Of a stretch of DNA of 64,000 nucleotides, positions 27,080-34,935 are shown one piece after another (within the stretch, counting starts at the first letter, position 1; each line of letters starts with the position of its first letter). Source of the DNA: Micromonospora echinofusca (GTDB taxonomy: Bacteria > Actinomycetota > Actinomycetes > Mycobacteriales > Micromonosporaceae); contig NZ_LT607733.1 of the NCBI RefSeq assembly GCF_900091445.1, positions 5,669,001 through 5,733,000 of the forward strand. The letters run 5' to 3'. Below the pieces are notes generated by a model, which saw only the letters and a list, made by a program, of their open reading frames with translations, made no database searches and was not told the DNA's origin. The translations under genes and the position numbers were made by a program.

Positions 27080-27996
27080 GGATCGTCTTCTTCGGCTACG
27101 GCGAGCTGGGCGCCACCGTGCTGCGGGGCATCGCCCCGCACCACGAGGTGCTGCTCGTGCTGACCCACCGGGCCGAGTTCAGCGGCCTCGGCGAGCCGGA
27201 CGTGGAGCTGGCCGCAGCCGAACTGGGACTGCCGGTGCGCTACTCGGCCACCGCCCGCGAGCCCGACCTGCACGAGCAACTGCGCGACCTCGCGCCGGAG
27301 GTCATCGTCTCCACCAACTGGCGGACCCGGGTGCCGGCGGAGGTGCTGCGGATCCCGGAACGCGGCGCGATCAACACGCACGACGCGCTGCTGCCCGCGT
27401 ACGCGGGGTTCGGTGCGGTCAACTGGGCGATCCGCAACGGCGAGGAGGAGACCGGCCTCACCGTGCACTACATGGCGGAGGAGCTGGACACCGGGCCGGT
27501 CATCACGCAGACCCGCGTGAAGATCGGCCCGTACGACACCGCCGGGCTGATCCTGGACCGGCTCCTCGCGGAGTACGTGCCGGTCACGCTTCAGGCGTTG
27601 GACCGGGTCGCCGAGGGGCACCGGGGCGAGCCGCAGCCGCCCGAGGGGGCGTCGTTCTACCACCGGATCGGGGTCGAGGACACCCGGATCGACTGGCGGG
27701 ACAGCGCCACCACGATCTGCAACCTGGTACGCGGCCAGTCGGACCCGTTCGTCAACGCGTGGACGACGCACCGCGGGCTCCGGCTCTGGGTCAAGGCCGC
27801 CGCCCGGCCGACCCGGGCGCACGGCGGCACGCCCGGCCGGATCGTCAAGGCCGACTACGGCGGCGTGGTCGTCGCCAGCGGCGGCCCGGGCGACGGCGAC
27901 GACCGTGGGGTGGTGCTGCTCCAGGTCAGCACCGAGACCGGCCCACCCGTGCGCGCCCTCGACTACTTCACCACCTTCGGCGAGTACCTTCACTGA
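27076..27996 (+). CDS. Fmt-like formyltransferase
   Basis: 306-residue protein of the 10-formyltetrahydrofolate-dependent transferase family. The catalytic Asn-His pair is in INTHDALLPAYAG (His near 101) and the Asp in EELDTGPVI near 137. A C-terminal Fmt-like domain follows. In antibiotic clusters such enzymes formylate amines or N-hydroxy-ornithine; the housekeeping role on Met-tRNA is unlikely here because it sits in the operon with a 4-bp overlap. Alternatively it could act as a deformylase-type hydrolase. Confidence 0.82.
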   Translation: MRIVFFGYGELGATVLRGIAPHHEVLLVLTHRAEFSGLGEPDVELAAAELGLPVRYSATAREPDLHEQLRDLAPEVIVSTNWRTRVPAEVLRIPERGAINTHDALLPAYAGFGAVNWAIRNGEEETGLTVHYMAEELDTGPVITQTRVKIGPYDTAGLILDRLLAEYVPVTLQALDRVAEGHRGEPQPPEGASFYHRIGVEDTRIDWRDSATTICNLVRGQSDPFVNAWTTHRGLRLWVKAAARPTRAHGGTPGRIVKADYGGVVVASGGPGDGDDRGVVLLQVSTETGPPVRALDYFTTFGEYLH

Positions 27997-28001
27997 CACG
28001 G

Positions 28002-28020
28002 TGACCGGGGGCGCCGGTCA
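28002..28020 (+). terminator. Short hairpin after the formyltransferase gene
   Basis: TGACCGG at 28002-28008 pairs perfectly with CCGGTCA at 28014-28020 around a 5-base loop, 6 bp after the stop codon. There is no T-run, so it could be a weak terminator or a processing site between the main operon and the VOC/flavin-reductase pair. Confidence 0.4.
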
Positions 28021-28050
28021 TCGCGCTACGACGATGACGGGAGAGGTCGG

Positions 28051-28422
28051 ATGATCGGTCGACTGCACTCGGTGGTGCTGGACTGTCCGGACGCCGAGAA
28101 GTTGGCGGAGTTCTACGTCGAGCTGACCGGCCTGGAATGGGCCGACAGCGACGGGTACTGGGTGACGTTGAAGGGCTCGGACGGGCATCCCCGCCTCTGC
28201 CTGCAGAGCGTCGCCGACTACCAGCCGCCGCAGTGGCCGGATCCGACCTTCCCGCAGCAGGCCCACCTCGACGTGGAGGTGGACGACATCCAGGAGGCCG
28301 AGCAGGCCGTGCTCCGGCTGGGTGCCACCCTGCTGCGCGGTGGCGGGAGCCGCAACCACGGCTTCCGGGTCTACGCCGACCCGGTGGGGCACCCGTTCTG
28401 CCTGGTGTGGGGTCAGGACTGA
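28051..28422 (+). CDS. VOC-superfamily (glyoxalase-like) protein
   Basis: 123-residue protein of two babab-type repeats, starting IGRLHSVVLDCPD and ending DPVGHPFCLVWG, as in small glyoxalase/bleomycin-resistance-like proteins. Possible metal ligands include His6 and a late Glu/His, but I cannot assign a reaction. It may be an isomerase, a binding or resistance protein, or unrelated to the cluster. GGGAGAGG precedes the ATG. Confidence 0.8.
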   Translation: MIGRLHSVVLDCPDAEKLAEFYVELTGLEWADSDGYWVTLKGSDGHPRLCLQSVADYQPPQWPDPTFPQQAHLDVEVDDIQEAEQAVLRLGATLLRGGGSRNHGFRVYADPVGHPFCLVWGQD

Positions 28423-28426
28423 CGCC

Positions 28427-28951
28427 ATGACCAACCAGGACCAGGCGGTGGAGTTCCGCCGTACCGCGGGCGCGTTCGCCACCGGCGTCGGCATCGTCAG
28501 CAGCGTGCACGACGACATTCCGCTGGCGATGACGGTCAACTCGTTCACCACCGTGTCGCTGCACCCCACCCTGGTCCTGACCTGCCTGAAGCACCGGAGT
28601 CGACTGCTCGCCCAGATCCGCGACTCCGGCATCTTCGCGGTCACCGTGCTGGCGGCGGACCAACGGGACGTCGCCCGTTGGTTCGCCGACGCCCGGCGGC
28701 CCTCCGGCGCGGCCGCGTTCGCTGGCGTCCGGGTGCACCGGGCGCCGGCGACCGGCTGCCTCGTGTTCAGCGAGGGGCTGGCCTACTTCGACTGCCGGGT
28801 GCGCGACCTCTCCGACCAGGGCGACCACTCGGTGGTCATCGGGGAGGCGGTGTCCTACGGCGCCCTGCACCCGACCAAGGCGCCGCTGCTCTACCTGCAC
28901 GGGTCGTACCGGTCGATCGCGGCGGCGCCCTCGGCGGCGTCCGCCGCGTAG
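28427..28951 (+). CDS. HpaC-type flavin reductase
   Basis: 174-residue flavin reductase domain protein, with FRRTAGAFATGVGIV at the start and GDHSVVIGEAV near the end, both typical of the family that reduces FMN or FAD with NAD(P)H and releases it to a monooxygenase. The only flavin-dependent candidates in the cluster are the two ACAD-like proteins at 17131-19450, which would then be group D monooxygenases. It starts 4 bp after the VOC stop. Confidence 0.88.
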   Translation: MTNQDQAVEFRRTAGAFATGVGIVSSVHDDIPLAMTVNSFTTVSLHPTLVLTCLKHRSRLLAQIRDSGIFAVTVLAADQRDVARWFADARRPSGAAAFAGVRVHRAPATGCLVFSEGLAYFDCRVRDLSDQGDHSVVIGEAVSYGALHPTKAPLLYLHGSYRSIAAAPSAASAA

Positions 28952-28956
28952 CGGGC

Positions 28957-28976
28957 GGAGGCGGCCACCCGCCTCC
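28957..28976 (+). terminator. GC-rich hairpin closing the biosynthetic cluster
   Basis: GGAGGCGG at 28957-28964 and CCGCCTCC at 28969-28976 form a perfect 8-bp stem with a 4-base loop, 5 bp after the flavin reductase stop. No T-run follows, which is common for actinomycete terminators. Confidence 0.55.
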
Positions 28977-28982
28977 ACCGGC

Positions 28983-29265
28983 GCGCTCGCCCACCGTCCG
29001 CTCTTCCACCTCGTCCTCGACGACGGCCGGTACGAGTCCACCGGAGGCCAGAGCGTCCCGTCGCGACGCATCAACTTCACCGCACTCGCCGAAGCCGCCG
29101 GATACACCGGTGTCTGGCACGTCGACGACCTGAGCAAGTTCAAGGAGTTGCTGCACAGCGAGCTGAGCACGTGCGCGACCGCCACGTTCGTGCACTGCGG
29201 GCTCATCGAACAGGACGACGCCGGCGCGCCGCCGAGAATCGAAGCCGAACTCGCGCAGCACCAGC
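28983..29265 (+). pseudogene. C-terminal remnant of a TPP-dependent decarboxylase (phosphonopyruvate decarboxylase-like)
   Basis: One frame reads LFHLVLDDGRYESTGGQS, then INFTALAEAAGYTGVWHVDD and ends near RIEAEL. The ST-GGQ stretch after an LDNG-like turn is the C-terminal half of the pyrophosphate-binding region in phosphonopyruvate and sulfopyruvate decarboxylases. There is no start codon, and the N-terminal two thirds, including the GDG part of the cofactor motif, are missing. The frame runs on past the homologous part into unrelated sequence. It marks the border where cluster DNA meets accessory DNA. Confidence 0.55.
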
Positions 29266-29558
29266 TCCGGTCAGCGGACACCTCGCCGCGCGCCGGTGAC
29301 CACCGGCCGACGCCTAGGCCGCTGAGGCCACCCGTCGGCAGTCGTTCCGTGGATGGTCCGTGGCGGTCCGGGCCATCCACGGACCGGGCTGCGACCGACG
29401 GTGCAGGAATTGATGCAGTACGGCCAGCCGGCCGTGCCCCTGCCCAAGCGATTCCGGGAGTACCCCCGAGTCGACCGTTGGAGGATGACGGGACGGCGCT
29501 GTGCGGCCCACTTCATTAGGGTGGACGGTTGGATCGCCGACCCACCGGAGGTCGCTTG

Positions 29559-30296
29559 TTGTCCGAAACACCGGACGCCGGACCCTATCTCCGCAGCTAC
29601 GACCCGGTGATCATGCCCGATCACCTGACCTGGCCAGAGGCCGATCCGGCCCGGAATCCGTTCGACCCGGACGCCGCCCCGGCCGTCATCCGGTCGCTGC
29701 CGGCCGCCGCAACTGTCCCCACCCGGCCACCTGGCCGCTCCGGCAGACCGGAGGTGTACGACTGGGGACAGCAGCAGGGCACCCGGTGGGCCGATCAGAT
29801 GAGCTTCGCGATCGTCGGTCGTTACGGACGCTGGGCGTCGGGCTGGCGGTGGGGTGTCGGCGAGGCGGACTTCAACGGCGGCCCCGTCCATGCCTGGTGC
29901 TGCCCGACCGACAGCATGGGTGGCCCGGAGCAGACGCTCGGCGTGGTCACCGAGTCTCTGGTGGAGTGGCGGGGGTGGCTGGAGGAACTGTCCGAACGCT
30001 TCGACCGGTTCCTGCCGTCACTCGCCGCCGACCCGGCCGACCCAGATGTCTGGGAACGTGCGGTGCGCCATCTCGTTACCGTGGTGGTCGACCGGACCTG
30101 TGCCGACGGCGCCTGGGAATGGCACTGCCGGCAGGTGCTCGGCTGGTTTCTCGGCCTGACGGACGTACCGCCAGAACGACACAGGCCGCTGCTCGACCAT
30201 TCGATCGACGGCCGTTTCGACGACTTTCGCGCCCCGTCGAACCTCCTGATCCTGGACGTCGCCGAGCGATTCGGCCGGGCGGTAACCGGTCGGTGA
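29559..30296 (+). CDS. Hypothetical protein
   Basis: 245-residue soluble protein, rich in Trp and Pro, with no family I recognise. The middle contains YDWGQQQGTRWADQMSFA and a paired-Cys segment HAWCCPTD. The TTG at 29559 has GGAGG 7 bp upstream; an adjacent TTG at 29556 and one at 29529 are alternatives. It converges with the small gene at 30371-30601. Codon use and compact length argue that it is real. Confidence 0.6.
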   Translation: MSETPDAGPYLRSYDPVIMPDHLTWPEADPARNPFDPDAAPAVIRSLPAAATVPTRPPGRSGRPEVYDWGQQQGTRWADQMSFAIVGRYGRWASGWRWGVGEADFNGGPVHAWCCPTDSMGGPEQTLGVVTESLVEWRGWLEELSERFDRFLPSLAADPADPDVWERAVRHLVTVVVDRTCADGAWEWHCRQVLGWFLGLTDVPPERHRPLLDHSIDGRFDDFRAPSNLLILDVAERFGRAVTGR

Positions 30297-30370
30297 TCAT
30301 GTCGATCGCCGGCGGGTGCGTGGCGTCCGACGGCGTGCACAGGAGGTGATCCTTCCAAGTTCACCGTCGC

Positions 30371-30601
30371 TCAGCCGATCCCACGATCGCCTCGGCCGTC
30401 GTTGTGCGGCTGGTCTTCGCCGGTCCCAACGAGGTCACCGGACGACTCAACCAGATCGATGAAGCGTCGAAAGATCGGCCACGGAATCCGCGCGTCACCG
30501 ACCTGCACCAGCACACGATGTGCCGGCTGCGGCGTGAACGGGCCGTCATCCGGGGTTGCGTCAGGGATGACGACCGCGACATGCCCGCCCGCCTCCGACA
30601 T
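30371..30601 (-). CDS. Small hypothetical protein, possibly the end of a truncated gene
   Basis: 76 residues from the ATG at 30601. The frame HVAVVIPDATPDDG ... WPIFRRFIDLVESSGDLVG reads like genuine protein, and the open frame with similar character continues upstream (for example PDDAWRYELTG) as far as about 30660 without a start codon. It may be the C-terminus of a longer gene cut at about 30660 where the next gene ends. No family recognised. Confidence 0.4.
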   Translation of the reverse strand: MSEAGGHVAVVIPDATPDDGPFTPQPAHRVLVQVGDARIPWPIFRRFIDLVESSGDLVGTGEDQPHNDGRGDRGIG

Positions 30602-30660
30602 GCCGGTCAGCTCGTACCGCCAGGCGTCGTCGGGCAGGCTGCCGGGTCCGTTAGGAGTTG

Positions 30661-31140
30661 TTATACGCCGACCGGGCTGCCGGCGCCAGCCGGTGGGTCG
30701 GTGCGACCCCGGGCCTGCCGGGCCCGCCAGGAGCGCTCGACCAGCGCCACGACAAGTAGCCAGATCCCCATCCCCGAGCCGACCCAGATGCGTCGCATCG
30801 GAGCGAACGCTTCGGCGTCCCTGGCCCAGTCCCGCTCTTCGAGGTAGACGACGGTCATCCTCTCCCCGACCCCGGGAGTCCCCTTCCAGGCCCACAGCTC
30901 CGTCTCGTGCCCCGAGGCGAGCCGGACCCGGACGAGGTCGGAGCGACCGACGTGCCGTGCCCTGACGACCTCGGCCGGCGTGCTGACGCCGTTCGCGCTG
31001 AGATAGAGGCCCTGGCCGATGGTAACCAGCGCCCAAGTGACCAGCAGCGCACCGCTGAGCACGAGTGCCAGCATCCGCCGTCTCGGGTTGGCGGTGAACG
31101 GGCCTGACGTCGACGCAGGCTGAGGGTGCGGGGTGACCAT
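30661..31140 (-). CDS. Small membrane protein (DUF3592-like)
   Basis: 159 residues with one membrane segment near residues 22-45 (LALVLSGALLVTWALVTIG) and another near 120-137 (WVGSGMGIWLLVVALV). Between them lies a small beta-rich extracytoplasmic region with GERMTVVYLEERD, as in DUF3592 proteins. Function unknown. It starts with GTG or ATG near 31140 and is followed closely by the small gene at 30371. Confidence 0.65.
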   Translation of the reverse strand: MVTPHPQPASTSGPFTANPRRRMLALVLSGALLVTWALVTIGQGLYLSANGVSTPAEVVRARHVGRSDLVRVRLASGHETELWAWKGTPGVGERMTVVYLEERDWARDAEAFAPMRRIWVGSGMGIWLLVVALVERSWRARQARGRTDPPAGAGSPVGV

Positions 31141-31431
31141 CGCCCCAGCATGTCAACCACCGGCAACGGGGTGCGGTGGGCCCGGCGGGGGGCCCGTCGC
31201 GGCCACCCCGTTCGAGTAGGACGAGGAGCGGACCCATCGTCACCATCACGGCTGCCCCCTGCCGACAGGGTGTGGAAGCGGGCCGGCACGAGGATCTTCA
31301 GCTCAACCGCCCAAGATCATTGCAAGGAGGGCTGCAGACAGCGGCTACGGGTGGCATCCGGCCGCACAGGTCGACCGATCGATGCGGTGACGTATCCGCA
31401 GTTCAGGAAGCGTTTTTGCTGATCTTCGAGG

Positions 31432-31504
31432 TGCCCCCGGCAGGATTCGAACCTGCGACACACGGTTTAGGAAACCGATGCTCTATCCCCTGAGCTACGA
31501 GGGC
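31432..31504 (-). tRNA. tRNA-Arg (anticodon CCT)
   Basis: The minus strand folds as a full cloverleaf: acceptor GCCCTCG pairs with CGGGGGC, the anticodon arm CGGTT/AACCG holds loop TTCCTAA with anticodon CCT, and the T arm is GCAGG TTCGAAT CCTGC. The discriminator base is A and the CCA end is not encoded. Its 5' half and upstream flank recur near 39972-40085, so this is a probable integration site. Confidence 0.95.
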
Positions 31505-31509
31505 GCGAG
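31467..31509. repeat. Att-like direct repeat, left copy (tRNA-Arg 5' half)
   Basis: 43 bp starting TTAGGAAACC in the anticodon loop and ending just past the tRNA 5' end are identical to 39972-40014. Weaker similarity continues to about 31574. The copies are 8505 bp apart in the same orientation, as expected for the ends of an integrated element that uses the anticodon loop as crossover point. Confidence 0.7.
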
Positions 31510-31698
31510 GGCCTAGTCTAGCGACCCGGGCGTTCACCTGGGGTGGCAGGGAGTCGCCCACGTTCACCCACGTCACCCGGACCGGCGTTGTCCCAGCCCA
31601 GGACCACACGCCGAGTCTCCATGTGACTCCGGGTGATCTTGGTGGGCAGGGTGGAGCGGCCGGCGCGATGGCGTTGCGTCGGCGGGGAGCGGTCTGCT

Positions 31699-32889
31699 TC
31701 AGGCCGCCGCGCGGATCACCGGTGCCGGTCGAGTGAAGGTTTTGCGGTCCCGGATGAGTGCCCAGAGAACGTCGACGCGTCGTCGGGCGAGGGCGAGTAT
31801 GGCTTGGCGGTGGTTCTTTCCTTCGGCGCGTTTCTTCTCGTAGTAGGCGCGGGAGGTGGGGCATTCTCGGGCGGCGGTGAAGGCGGCCATCCACAGAATG
31901 TGCCGCAGTCTCCGGTGATAGCGGCGGGGCTGCCGATGGTTGCCGGAAACCGTTCCGGAATCACGGGAGATGGGCGCAAGGCCGGCGTGGGCGGCGAGTT
32001 TCGCGGGGCTGTCGTACTCGGTCATGCCGGCGGTGTGGACGAGCAGTTCGGCGGTAAGCAGGTTTCCCATACCGGGCAGACTTCCGATGATCGGCGCCAA
32101 GGGGTGCTGTTCGAGGTGGTCGGCGATGAGGTCGTCGACGGCGGAGATGCGTTGTTCGAGGGCGAGGATCTCGGTGGCCATCTGCCCGACCACCATCGCG
32201 GCGGCGCGTTGCCCGGGCAGGTTCACGGTCTGCTGCCGGGCGGCGGCGACCATCGCCTCAGCGACCTGGACGGCGTTCTTGACGTGCCCGCGCCGGAGCA
32301 GGGCGGTGATCCGGTCAATGCCGGCGTGCCGGATCGCCGCCGGAGTCTGCCAGCACGCCAGGACCATCATCGGAGCCTTCCGGTTGAGTTCCACCGCTCG
32401 CTCCAACGCCGGACTGATCCCGGTGAGCAGCTCCTGCAACCGGAACAGGGTCGCGACACGCTGGCCGACGAGGCCGGCACGGTAGCTGGTCAGGACGGTG
32501 AGTTCGGCGAGGAGCCGGTCGGACGGTTCCAGGATCGGGATGTCGGGGCGCATCCGGATGGTCTGGGCGATCACCAGCGCGTCGCGAGCGTCGGTCTTGT
32601 TCTCACCGGCGAACGCGGCGGCCATGTGGAACGCGACGGTCCCGGAGACGTAGCGGACCTGGGCCTGTCGGCGCCACAGCAGGGTCAGCAGCAGCGCCGA
32701 CATCCCGGTGGTGACGTCGACCGCCCAGCAGACCGGGCGGCCGTGCGTCGAGACCTCGGCCATGACGGTGAGCAGGGCGGTCTCGTCGTTGGCTACTCGG
32801 CGGGAGTAGACCAGCCGGCCGTCGCCGTCGACGGCGGCGACATGGTGGTGGGTCTTGCCGATGTCCACGCCGATCCACAGCCTCGCCAC
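31699..32889 (-). CDS. IS110-family transposase, copy A
   Basis: 396-residue transposase/site-specific recombinase. The N-terminal RuvC-like DEDD domain begins with WIGVDIGKTHHHV, includes NKTDARDALVIA, and the C-terminal Transposase_20 part has the helix-hairpin-helix SLPGMGNLLTAELL and HAGLAPISRDSG before a catalytic-serine region. Length is normal for the family and the frame is intact. It is nearly identical to the 49936-51126 product. Confidence 0.95.
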   Translation of the reverse strand: MARLWIGVDIGKTHHHVAAVDGDGRLVYSRRVANDETALLTVMAEVSTHGRPVCWAVDVTTGMSALLLTLLWRRQAQVRYVSGTVAFHMAAAFAGENKTDARDALVIAQTIRMRPDIPILEPSDRLLAELTVLTSYRAGLVGQRVATLFRLQELLTGISPALERAVELNRKAPMMVLACWQTPAAIRHAGIDRITALLRRGHVKNAVQVAEAMVAAARQQTVNLPGQRAAAMVVGQMATEILALEQRISAVDDLIADHLEQHPLAPIIGSLPGMGNLLTAELLVHTAGMTEYDSPAKLAAHAGLAPISRDSGTVSGNHRQPRRYHRRLRHILWMAAFTAARECPTSRAYYEKKRAEGKNHRQAILALARRRVDVLWALIRDRKTFTRPAPVIRAAA

Positions 32890-33426
32890 CCTCGCGCCTC
32901 TCCTCCATCCGATCGGGACTTCTGTCGGGCCGTCGTCTGTGGGTTCGGATTTGCCGGCACCTTCTACGAATGCGAACGCAGGTCGCGGATCTCCATCAGC
33001 GGTCTACCGAATCTCGCAGACGACGAAGCGGCGGGTGGCATCTCCTACCGTGAGCCAAGCCATCTCGACGAAACACACGCAGCCATACCCACCGCTCCCG
33101 GGCATCAGGGTCTACGGCCACCAGGGCCGCGCCCGTTCAACCAGCCCGCCCGCGAGGCGGGAAAGTGGGTGGGCACCTCGAGGCTCAGCCACGATCACGG
33201 CGGAACACACACAGCCATCCCCACTCCCGGCCCTGCGGGCGCGGCAACCTCGATCCTGCCGCCGTCACCGGCCGGCACCTCGGACACGATGTGCGGGACC
33301 CACGCCGCATGCTTCACCGAGCGCGGGGCAGGCGTACGGCATGGTGGCCCAGGACGGCTGGTCGCCGGCCGCCGTTTCGCGACCGGCCTGATTCCTAATT
33401 CCTACGCCAACCATCGCTGCAGCGGC
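32890..33426. other. Spacer inside IS110 unit, copy A, with a three-copy repeat
   Basis: 537 bp between the divergent transposase and passenger genes, conserved in copy B (51127-51654). The part around 33167-33310 also matches 41672-41815, outside any IS110 copy. One frame stays open in all three and reads GTS-x-x-SHDHGGTH, but there is no clear start. It may be a remnant coding region, a promoter region or a recombination site. Confidence 0.5.
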
Positions 33427-33999
33427 TTGAATAGCGGTGTGCAGGTCAGCAAGGACGGGCGGGACTGGCGCATCGGCACCGCCGCCGACGTCGGCTGGAT
33501 CGCGGGTCACACCACTGCCGGGGTCTCGGTCACCACTGCCATCCCGCCGGCGTTCGACGCCTACGCCACCACCTACCAGGCCGACGACGTCACCGCCGCC
33601 GCCTACGAGCACGCCCTGGTCGAGGACCTCACCACGCACACTCGGGACCAACCGTGGTGGCTGGCGTACCTCGACACCGGCGCCCACGACGTCGTCTTCC
33701 CCCACGCCCCGAGGGTGTTCCTCTACTGGAACTGGCCGTACGTGCTGGTCCAGGCCGGCCCCGAGCAGGCCCTCACCTGGCGCACTGGCGGTCACATGCG
33801 CCACGGCCGCGGAGTGCTACCCGACCTCTTCTTCCCCGCCGACCGGTCATGGCTGGTCTCCGCGCTCTGGGACGACACCTGGACCTGCGTCGGCGGCCCA
33901 ACACCACTGATCCACACCCTTCAACGCGACCCCGTGGCCAACGTCCGCGAGGTCCGACCCGACGAGGACGCGCTGCCGCCGGGGCTGACCCGCGAGTGA
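33427..33999 (+). CDS. Hypothetical passenger protein of IS110 unit, copy A
   Basis: 190-residue protein beginning near VQVSKDGRDWRIGT, with DVGWIAGHTTAGVSVTTAIPP and a Trp-rich centre (FLYWNWPYVLVQAGPEQAL). I recognise no family; the fold is probably alpha/beta and soluble. TTG 33427 is placed to match copy B; GTG 33439 is an in-frame alternative. Both copies have kept an open frame with mostly conservative changes, which suggests selection on the protein. Confidence 0.65.
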   Translation: MNSGVQVSKDGRDWRIGTAADVGWIAGHTTAGVSVTTAIPPAFDAYATTYQADDVTAAAYEHALVEDLTTHTRDQPWWLAYLDTGAHDVVFPHAPRVFLYWNWPYVLVQAGPEQALTWRTGGHMRHGRGVLPDLFFPADRSWLVSALWDDTWTCVGGPTPLIHTLQRDPVANVREVRPDEDALPPGLTRE

Positions 34000-34037
34000 C
34001 GACCCACGTCCCGGGGCCACGGTCAGCCTCCAACGGT

Positions 34038-34935
34038 GGCTAAGGGACGTCTCGTAACTGGGTGGAGGCGTTGCCCGGCACCGGCCCGGCGTTCAGCCGG
34101 CCAGGATGATGTTGTGGAGGTTAGCGATGCCGGACGCGGCGTCGGTCAATGTGTGGGCGGCGCGGCGGTAGTCGCGCAGGATCTTGAAGCACTTCATCCT
34201 GGCCAGGGCGTGTTCGACCCCTGCTCGGACGGTGCGGTGTTCGACGTTGAGGGCTTCCTTCCAGTCCGGCAGGTCGCTGCCGTCGGTGGGCTTGCGGTAC
34301 GGGATGATCACCTCGGGGTTGCCGCGGTAGCCGCCGTCGGCCATCACCGGCCGCCCGTCGAGCTTCTCGGCGATGCCTGAGGTGCGGTAGACGATGGTGT
34401 CGTTGCGGTTGCCGGGCTGCGGGTCGCCGACGGCGATGACCAGGCGGGTGCTGGCGTCGATGGCGACCTGCAGGTTGGTGGAGTAGCGGTAGTTCTTGCT
34501 CCGGGCGGCCAGGCGGTGATCGCGGGTGGGGACCAGCGTCCCGTCGACGATCGCGATCTGCTCGACCGGCCGCTTACGCACCGGCGCCAGGGCCAGCAGC
34601 GGCGCGAGGGTGTCGATGACCCGGTGCGCGGCGGAGTGCGACACCCCGAACAGCGGGCCGATCTGCCGCATCGTCAGGTTCGTACGCCAGTACGCGGCGA
34701 CCAGCAACACCCGATCCGGCAGGTCGAGGGCCCACTGCCGGCCCGGCCGGCCGTCGGCGATGCCGTCACCGCCGCGCTCGGCGACCAGTCGGACCAGCGA
34801 ACGGAACTGGGCGGGCTGCAGCCCGGTGAACGGGAAGATCCACTCCGGGCGGGCTGCCGAGATCACCTGCACCCAGGCATCTTGACCGACCATCCTCAAC
34901 GGACAGACACCGGGGTTACGAGACATCCCTTAGCC
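34038..34935. mobile_element. IS5-family insertion sequence
   Basis: Imperfect terminal inverted repeats: GGCTAAGGGACGTCTCGTAA at the left end and its near-complement ending at 34935 (one mismatch in the first 19 bases). The 898-bp size and one transposase gene fit the IS5 group. The right end provides the TAA stop of the decayed gene beside it. No target duplication was clear. Confidence 0.8.
34093..34926 (-). CDS. IS5-family DDE transposase
   Basis: 277 residues. An N-terminal helix-turn-helix region (LTMRQIGPLFGVSHSAAHR) precedes a DDE_Tnp_4-type catalytic domain with IVDGTLVP, ADGGYRGNPEV and RAGVEHALARMKCF, which carry the expected acids. The frame is intact, so the element may be active. 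Start uncertain by a few codons. Confidence 0.9.
   Translation of the reverse strand: MSRNPGVCPLRMVGQDAWVQVISAARPEWIFPFTGLQPAQFRSLVRLVAERGGDGIADGRPGRQWALDLPDRVLLVAAYWRTNLTMRQIGPLFGVSHSAAHRVIDTLAPLLALAPVRKRPVEQIAIVDGTLVPTRDHRLAARSKNYRYSTNLQVAIDASTRLVIAVGDPQPGNRNDTIVYRTSGIAEKLDGRPVMADGGYRGNPEVIIPYRKPTDGSDLPDWKEALNVEHRTVRAGVEHALARMKCFKILRDYRRAAHTLTDAASGIANLHNIILAG

Larger units (their letters stand above)
31614..33999. mobile_element. IS110-family unit with passenger gene, copy A
   Basis: About 2.39 kb that is closely matched by 49850-52227. Both copies begin at GAGTCTCCATGTGACTCCGG, contain a leftward IS110 transposase, a roughly 530-bp spacer and a rightward hypothetical gene, and stop matching at that gene's stop codon. 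No terminal inverted repeats were seen, as usual for IS110. The shared limits suggest that the passenger gene moves or duplicates with the IS. Confidence 0.7.

Noticed and set aside
31403..31894. Leftward frame ending in VAQGIEHRFPKPCVAGSNPAG
   Set aside because: This is a translation of the tRNA-Arg gene, a common false gene. The similar frame at 39908-40414 is a translation of the orphan tRNA half.
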